Source: DASQZT01 sp963728965
Lineage (GTDB): Bacteria > Acidobacteriota > Terriglobia > Bryobacterales > Bryobacteraceae
Direction: 5' to 3'
Assembly (NCBI GenBank): GCA_963728965.1
Contig: CAVSMH010000006.1
Span: 1,736,001 to 1,800,000 of the forward strand
Length of the DNA: 64,000 nucleotides
Shown: positions 59,674 to 64,000 of the stretch, in pieces
How positions within the stretch are numbered: position 1 is the first letter of the stretch
Layout: each line of letters starts with the position of its first letter
Translations under genes and position numbers: made by a program
Notes under the pieces: model-generated
Database searches by the model: none
The model's input: only the letters and a program-made list of their open reading frames with translations
Told to the model about the DNA's origin: nothing

Positions 59674-61028
59674 AAGGTCTCGGGCTGGTCGATGCCAGCA
59701 CCCTGGTGATGGGCGGCATGATCGGCTCGGGAGTGTTCATCGTGGCGGCGGACATTTCCCGGCAGGTGCAATCGCCAGGCCTGATGATTCTGACGTGGCT
59801 GGTCACTGCCGCGCTCACGCTGATCGCGGCACTGAGCTATGGCGAACTGGCGGCCGCCATGCCCCAGGCCGGCGGGCAGTACATCTACCTGCGGGAGGCC
59901 TTCGGCCCGCTGTGGGGATTCCTGTACGGCTGGACCCTGTTCCTGGTGATTCAGACCGGCACCATCGCGGCGGTGGCGGTGGCTTTCGCCAAGTATACGG
60001 GCGTGTTCGTGCCGTGGATCTCGACCCAGAACTACCTGGTGGGCAGCGGCAAGGTGGGCATCACCACGCAGCAGCTTCTGGCGATCGCGATGGTGGCATT
60101 CCTCACCTGGTCGAACACGCGCGGCATCCGCACCGGAGCGGTGGTGCAGAACGTGTTCACGTTCGCCAAAATCGCGGCGCTGCTGGGCCTGGTGGCGTTC
60201 GGATTTCTGGTGGGCCGCAACAGCGCGGCGGTGGCCAGCAACTTCACCGATTTCTGGCGCAACGGGGGGTGGAACCTGGCGACCGTACGGCTGGTCGGAG
60301 TAGCCATGGTGGGCGCGCTGTTTTCCTCCGATGCCTGGAACAACGTGACCTTTACGGCCGGAGAAGTGCGCAATCCGCGGCGCAACCTGCCGCTCTCGCT
60401 GGGGCTGGGGGTCGCGGTGGTTTCGGCGCTGTACCTCGCCTCGAATTTCGTGTACCTGAACGTGTTGACCTTCCCGGAAATCCAGCATGCGGCCGAAGAC
60501 CGGGTGGCCACCGCCGCGGCGGCGCGGATGTTCGGATCGGTGTCGGTGCAGTTGATGGCGGCGGCCATCATGATCTCGACCTTTGGCTGCGCCAACGGCC
60601 TGATCCTCTCCGGCGCGCGGGTGTACTATGCGATGGCGAAGGACCGGCTGTTTTTCGCGAAAGCGGGCGAGCTCGACCCGGTGCGGCACACCCCCGTGTT
60701 CTCGCTCGGCGTGCAGTGCGTGTGGGCGGCGCTGTTGACCCTCAGCGGCCGCTACAGCGACCTGCTGGACTATGTTATCTTTGCGGTGCTACTGTTCTAC
60801 ATACTGACGATTCTGGGACTGTTTGTGCTGCGGCGCACCCAGCCGAACCTGGACCGGCCCTATAAGGCGGTGGGCTACCCCGTGCTGCCGGCGGTCTACG
60901 TGGCGGCTGCCGGGCTGATCGAAGTCCTGCTGCTGTTGTATAAACCGAGTTACACGTGGCCGGGACTCATCATCGTTCTGCTGGGGCTGCCGGTTTACGG
61001 GATCTGGCGAAGGAAATCGAACCTATGA
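59643..61028 (+). CDS. APC-superfamily amino acid permease
   Basis: 461 residues, 12 membrane helices. Start ATG 59643 with a GGAAG sequence just upstream, inside thiE in another frame. APC features: GLGLVDASTLVMGGMIGSGV with the unwound helix 1 GSGVF, LSYGELAAAMPQAGGQYIYL, GFLYGWTLFLVIQTGTIAAV, FSSDAWNNVTFTAGEVRNPR and a C-terminal YYAMAKDRLFFAKAGELDPV. It resembles L-type (LAT) exchangers, likely for neutral amino acids. The stop overlaps the next permease gene by 4 bases (ATGA). The link with thiE is by overlap only. Confidence 0.92.
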   Translation: MATTRESGLVKGLGLVDASTLVMGGMIGSGVFIVAADISRQVQSPGLMILTWLVTAALTLIAALSYGELAAAMPQAGGQYIYLREAFGPLWGFLYGWTLFLVIQTGTIAAVAVAFAKYTGVFVPWISTQNYLVGSGKVGITTQQLLAIAMVAFLTWSNTRGIRTGAVVQNVFTFAKIAALLGLVAFGFLVGRNSAAVASNFTDFWRNGGWNLATVRLVGVAMVGALFSSDAWNNVTFTAGEVRNPRRNLPLSLGLGVAVVSALYLASNFVYLNVLTFPEIQHAAEDRVATAAAARMFGSVSVQLMAAAIMISTFGCANGLILSGARVYYAMAKDRLFFAKAGELDPVRHTPVFSLGVQCVWAALLTLSGRYSDLLDYVIFAVLLFYILTILGLFVLRRTQPNLDRPYKAVGYPVLPAVYVAAAGLIEVLLLLYKPSYTWPGLIIVLLGLPVYGIWRRKSNL

Positions 61029-62605
61029 GCCTGTTTGTAACCAAGCCGCTCGACCAGCTGGTGAAAGAAGCCGAAGATACCGGCGAGCTCAGCCTGAAAC
61101 GGACGCTGGGACCGTTCCAGTTGACGGCACTCGGGGTGGGAGCCATCATTGGGGCGGGCATTTTCGTCCTGGCCGGACTGGGCGCCCACTATGCCGGACC
61201 CGGCCTGACGCTTTCGTTCGTGCTCTCGGGCCTGGGCTGCGCCTTCGCCGGACTCTGTTATGCGGAGTTCGCGGCCATGATCCCGCTGGCGGGAAGCGCG
61301 TACACGTATGCGTACGCCACGCTGGGCGAGCTGTTTGCGTGGATCATCGGTTGGGATTTGACGCTCGAGTACGCCATGGGCGCCAGCACGGTGTCCTCGG
61401 GATGGTCCAATCACTTCATCGAGCTGTTGAACATATTCAATATCAAGATGCCGTTGTGGCTGGCCTACGACCATTGGACGGCGCTGCGAACCGCGGAGAA
61501 CATCGTGGCGCGAGAGATGGCACAGGCGGCGGACCCCAGCCTGGTTCCCGGCACACAGCCGTTTCTGAACCGGGTGACCGAGATCATATCGGCCCAGTCT
61601 TCGGTTCTGGTGGAACGGGCCAGGGCGCTGCTGGATGCTCCGCGCCTGTTCGGGGTGGAAATCGGCTTCAACCTGCCGGCGTTCGTGATTGCCCTGCTCA
61701 TCACCGGCATCCTGATAATCGGAATCAAAGAAAGCGCGCGGTTCAATGCCACCATCGTGGTGATCAAAGTATCGGTGGTGCTGTTCGTCATTGCCATCGG
61801 GGTGCGCTACATCAACACGGTCAACTGGGGCCACGACTGGAGTTCGTTCGCACCGAACGGGTTTTCGGGAATCGGCGCGGGAGCGGCCTACATCTTTTTC
61901 GCGTATATCGGATTCGACGCCGTATCGACGACCGCGCAGGAGGCGAAGAATCCGCAGCGGGACCTGCCGATCGGCATCATCGCATCGCTGGTGGTGTGTA
62001 CCGTGCTGTACATCGCGGTGGCAGCCATCCTGACCGGGATGGTGCCGTGGCGCGAGGTCAACATCGAAGCACCGATTGCGCGAGCCTTTCTCGACCGGGG
62101 CTTGACGACGGCTTCCCACATCATCACGATCGGCGCCCTGGCGGGGCTCACCAGCGTGATGCTGGTGATGCTGCTGGGGCAGACGCGGGTGCTCTACTCG
62201 ATGGCCAAGGACGGTTTGCTGCCCAGCCGGTTTTTTGCCGACGTGCATCCCAAATTCCGCACGCCGTGGAAGAACACCATGCTGGTCGGACTGCTGGCGG
62301 CGATCGTGGGGAGCGTGACGCCGATCGACGATATCGGCAAGATGGTCAACATCGGGACGCTATTGGCCTTCGTCATCGTATGTACGGCGGTGATGGTGCT
62401 GCGGAAGACCAACCCCGCTCAGCCGCGGCCGTTCCGCACGCCGTGGGTGCCGGTGTTGCCGATTCTGGGTATCATTTTCAACGGATACATGATGTACGAG
62501 CTGGGCTGGCTGAACTGGGCCCGGCTGATCGGATGGCTGCTGATCGGACTGATCGTTTACTTCACGTACAGCCGGCACCACAGCCGCCTGCAAAACCGCC
62601 GTTAA
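61025..62605 (+). CDS. APC-superfamily cationic amino acid transporter-like permease
   Basis: 526 residues, 12 or more helices. Start ATG 61025, GGAAA upstream, overlapping the previous stop. CAT-type features: LKRTLGPFQLTALGVGAIIG, AGIFVLAGLGAHYAGPGLTL, LCYAEFAAMIPLAGSAYTYA, LGELFAWIIGWDLTLEYAMG, YIFFAYIGFDAVSTTAQEAK and LLGQTRVLYSMAKDGLLPSR. Between helices there is a long soluble loop at about 148-215 (WTALRTAENIVAREMAQAAD) that is larger than in most bacterial CATs. Substrate probably an amino acid, cationic or neutral. It is the last gene of the thiE-permease run. Confidence 0.92.
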   Translation: MSLFVTKPLDQLVKEAEDTGELSLKRTLGPFQLTALGVGAIIGAGIFVLAGLGAHYAGPGLTLSFVLSGLGCAFAGLCYAEFAAMIPLAGSAYTYAYATLGELFAWIIGWDLTLEYAMGASTVSSGWSNHFIELLNIFNIKMPLWLAYDHWTALRTAENIVAREMAQAADPSLVPGTQPFLNRVTEIISAQSSVLVERARALLDAPRLFGVEIGFNLPAFVIALLITGILIIGIKESARFNATIVVIKVSVVLFVIAIGVRYINTVNWGHDWSSFAPNGFSGIGAGAAYIFFAYIGFDAVSTTAQEAKNPQRDLPIGIIASLVVCTVLYIAVAAILTGMVPWREVNIEAPIARAFLDRGLTTASHIITIGALAGLTSVMLVMLLGQTRVLYSMAKDGLLPSRFFADVHPKFRTPWKNTMLVGLLAAIVGSVTPIDDIGKMVNIGTLLAFVIVCTAVMVLRKTNPAQPRPFRTPWVPVLPILGIIFNGYMMYELGWLNWARLIGWLLIGLIVYFTYSRHHSRLQNRR

Positions 62606-62807
62606 CGAATTCCGGCTGCGCCTGCCGGTGTGGCTGGCTATGGGAGAAGGACGCGCCCTTTCCGGCTGACCAGGCAGAGGGCGAAACTGTGCGACGAAAC
62701 ACAGACCTCCGAATGCCTCCAATTCGCCCCAGATGGTATACTCTTGGCGCGGCGTAAATCCATGGCTGTAAGAGTCAGGTACGTGCTCACCCTAAGGGGG
62801 TATTCTC

Positions 62808-63884
62808 TTGCTCGATCTAGCTTTAGTCCGCGGTATATTCATACTCGTTCTCACCATTTCTGCGTTTTTCCTGCACCCTGTCAATCCGCCGATCGTCAGC
62901 GCGGCGGGGGGACTGGTGCTCGGAGCCTGCATTATTTTCTTTGAAGTCCGGCTGGAACAGGTCAGCCTCAAGCGGTTGATCGGGGCGGCTACGGGTTCGG
63001 TGCTGGGAATCGTCGGGGCGTTCGTGATGTCGCTGGTTCTCGGCAAAGCTACGGACCAGCCGTTTCTGCACGTAAGCCTGTTGCTGTTCATGACCTACGT
63101 GGGCCTGATTGTCGGCGCCAAGAAAGGCGACATGCTGAACCTGGCGGCGCTCGGCGGTATTTTCGGCGGCGAAAAATCGTCGAAAAAGAGCTTCAAAATT
63201 CTCGATACCAGCGTGATTATCGATGGCCGGATCGCCGACATCGCCGAGACCGGGTTTCTGGACGGCGTCCTGGTGATTCCGCAGTTCGTTCTGCGCGAGC
63301 TTCAGCTGGTGGCCGATTCGGCCGATTCCATGAAGCGCAACCGCGGCCGGCGAGGTCTGGATATCCTGCAGCGCGTGCAAAAAATGGTCCACCTCAACGT
63401 GCAGATTGTCGAGGAGGACTTCCCGCACGTCCGCGATGTGGATATGAAGCTGATCGAACTCGCCAAGATTTACGACTGCAAAATCATCACCAACGACTTC
63501 AACCTGAACAAGGTTGCGCAACTCCACGGGGTGGAGGTGCTGAACATCAACGAACTGGCCAACTCGCTGAAACCGATCGTGCTGCCGGGTGAGACCATGC
63601 GCGTCTTCATCCTCAAGGAAGGGAAGGAATACAACCAGGGCGTGGCGTATCTCGATGACGGCACCATGGTGGTGGTAGACAACGCCAAGCGCATGATTTC
63701 GAAGACCATCGATATCTCGGTGACCAGCGTTCTCCAGACCACTGCCGGAAAGATGATCTTCGGCAAGTACGACGAACGCATGCATGTGGCTGCCGGGGCC
63801 GAGCGCCACGACCGGCCGGCGCGCAAGAGCGATCCGCAGCCGGTGACCAATCTCGGGACCGAGAAAACCACGATAGAATCGTAA
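62808..63884 (+). CDS. PIN-TRAM membrane protein (YacL-like)
   Basis: 358 residues from a TTG start at 62808 with AAGGGGG about eight bases upstream. Four membrane helices fill residues 5-110 (GIFILVLTISAFFL, IVSAAGGLVLGACIIFF, LIGAATGSVLGIVGAFVMSL, HVSLLLFMTYVGLIVGA). A PIN nuclease domain follows at about 128-240 (KILDTSVIIDGRIADIAETG with the first Asp, LRELQLVADS, RRGLDILQRV, DMKLIELAKIYDCKIITNDF), then a TRAM domain at about 260-320 (LKPIVLPGETMRVFILKEGK). The same order occurs in Bacillus YacL, encoded beside ispD as here. RNA binding or cleavage at the membrane is likely. Confidence 0.93.
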   Translation: MLDLALVRGIFILVLTISAFFLHPVNPPIVSAAGGLVLGACIIFFEVRLEQVSLKRLIGAATGSVLGIVGAFVMSLVLGKATDQPFLHVSLLLFMTYVGLIVGAKKGDMLNLAALGGIFGGEKSSKKSFKILDTSVIIDGRIADIAETGFLDGVLVIPQFVLRELQLVADSADSMKRNRGRRGLDILQRVQKMVHLNVQIVEEDFPHVRDVDMKLIELAKIYDCKIITNDFNLNKVAQLHGVEVLNINELANSLKPIVLPGETMRVFILKEGKEYNQGVAYLDDGTMVVVDNAKRMISKTIDISVTSVLQTTAGKMIFGKYDERMHVAAGAERHDRPARKSDPQPVTNLGTEKTTIES

Positions 63885-63888
63885 GCGA

Positions 63889-64000
63889 ATGAGAGTTGCC
63901 GTGATTCTGCCCGCGGCGGGCCTGGGTACCCGTATGGGGAGAAACTCCGCCGAAAAAACCGGGACCAGCCGGAAGCAGTTCATGCTGCTCGAAGGCTCGC
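63889..64000 (+). CDS. ispD: 2-C-methyl-D-erythritol 4-phosphate cytidylyltransferase, 3' truncated by window edge
   Basis: Only the first 37 codons are present. They read MRVAVILPAAGLGTRMGRNS then KQFMLLEG, the nucleotide-binding start of IspD (PAAGxGxRMG plus KQF/Y-x-x-L-x-G). IspD makes CDP-methylerythritol in the non-mevalonate isoprenoid pathway. It starts 4 bases after the PIN-TRAM gene stop and is surely in its operon. Confidence 0.9.
   Translation, partial: MRVAVILPAAGLGTRMGRNSAEKTGTSRKQFMLLEGS

Overview
The window is GC-rich, densely coded DNA from an acidobacterium, most likely of the Solibacter/Bryobacter group. This rests on family content: an Oar-like TonB receptor, an orphan duplicated ADOP permease, a DUF1800/DUF1501 pair, a subtilase ending in the TIGR03437-type ('Solibacter uncharacterized') C-terminal domain, a PEP-CTERM protein, a DUF1080 protein and a UpxY-like NusG paralogue. 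No rRNA, tRNA, CRISPR array or intact mobile element was recognised. All calls come from reading the sequence and translations; no search was run.

Layout. 1-4.0 kb: truncated TonB receptor and a convergent secreted ThuA-like protein. 4.0-6.6 kb: a slightly AT-richer patch with an RsbRD-type histidine kinase, a receiver-less CheB methylesterase and the decayed tail of a PIN toxin. 6.6-13.5 kb: msrA, a SIMPL protein, DUF1800/DUF1501, a 60-residue gene with a good promoter, and a beta-lactamase-fold hydrolase fused to NamZ. 13.6-21.6 kb (mostly minus): TIR protein coupled to an O-methyltransferase, ADOP permease, TIM-barrel isomerase, large glycosyltransferase. 21.7-27.0 kb (plus): folP, a frameshifted subtilase, greA, CDP-alcohol phosphatidyltransferase.

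27.0-32.6 kb (minus) is the most unusual part: six tightly packed genes encoding a helical protein, PspA, a TauA/NMT1-type binding protein fused to an OmpA peptidoglycan-binding domain, the matching permease and ATPase, and a membrane-anchored coiled-coil protein. It looks like an ABC importer wired into envelope-stress control and tethered to the cell wall.

33.2-41.9 kb: secreted nuclease, DUF1080 protein, secreted dipeptidyl peptidase III, double GNAT protein, PEP-CTERM protein and POT peptide transporter; secreted peptidase and peptide uptake fit a peptide-scavenging lifestyle. 42.0-49.7 kb: a split 2-hydroxyacyl-CoA dehydratase activase system, a zinc-ribbon protein and alpha-glucan phosphorylase. 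49.8-58.9 kb: membrane protein plus wHTH regulator, uppS, lipoprotein, UpxY/NusG, and a GH27-GH2 galactosidase pair followed by a secreted histidine phosphatase. 59.0-64.0 kb: thiE coupled to two APC permeases, then a PIN-TRAM membrane protein and the start of ispD.

Several genes have a TANNNT -10 box only 6-8 bases before the start codon, so leaderless transcripts are probably common here. Three genes appear to use TTG starts.
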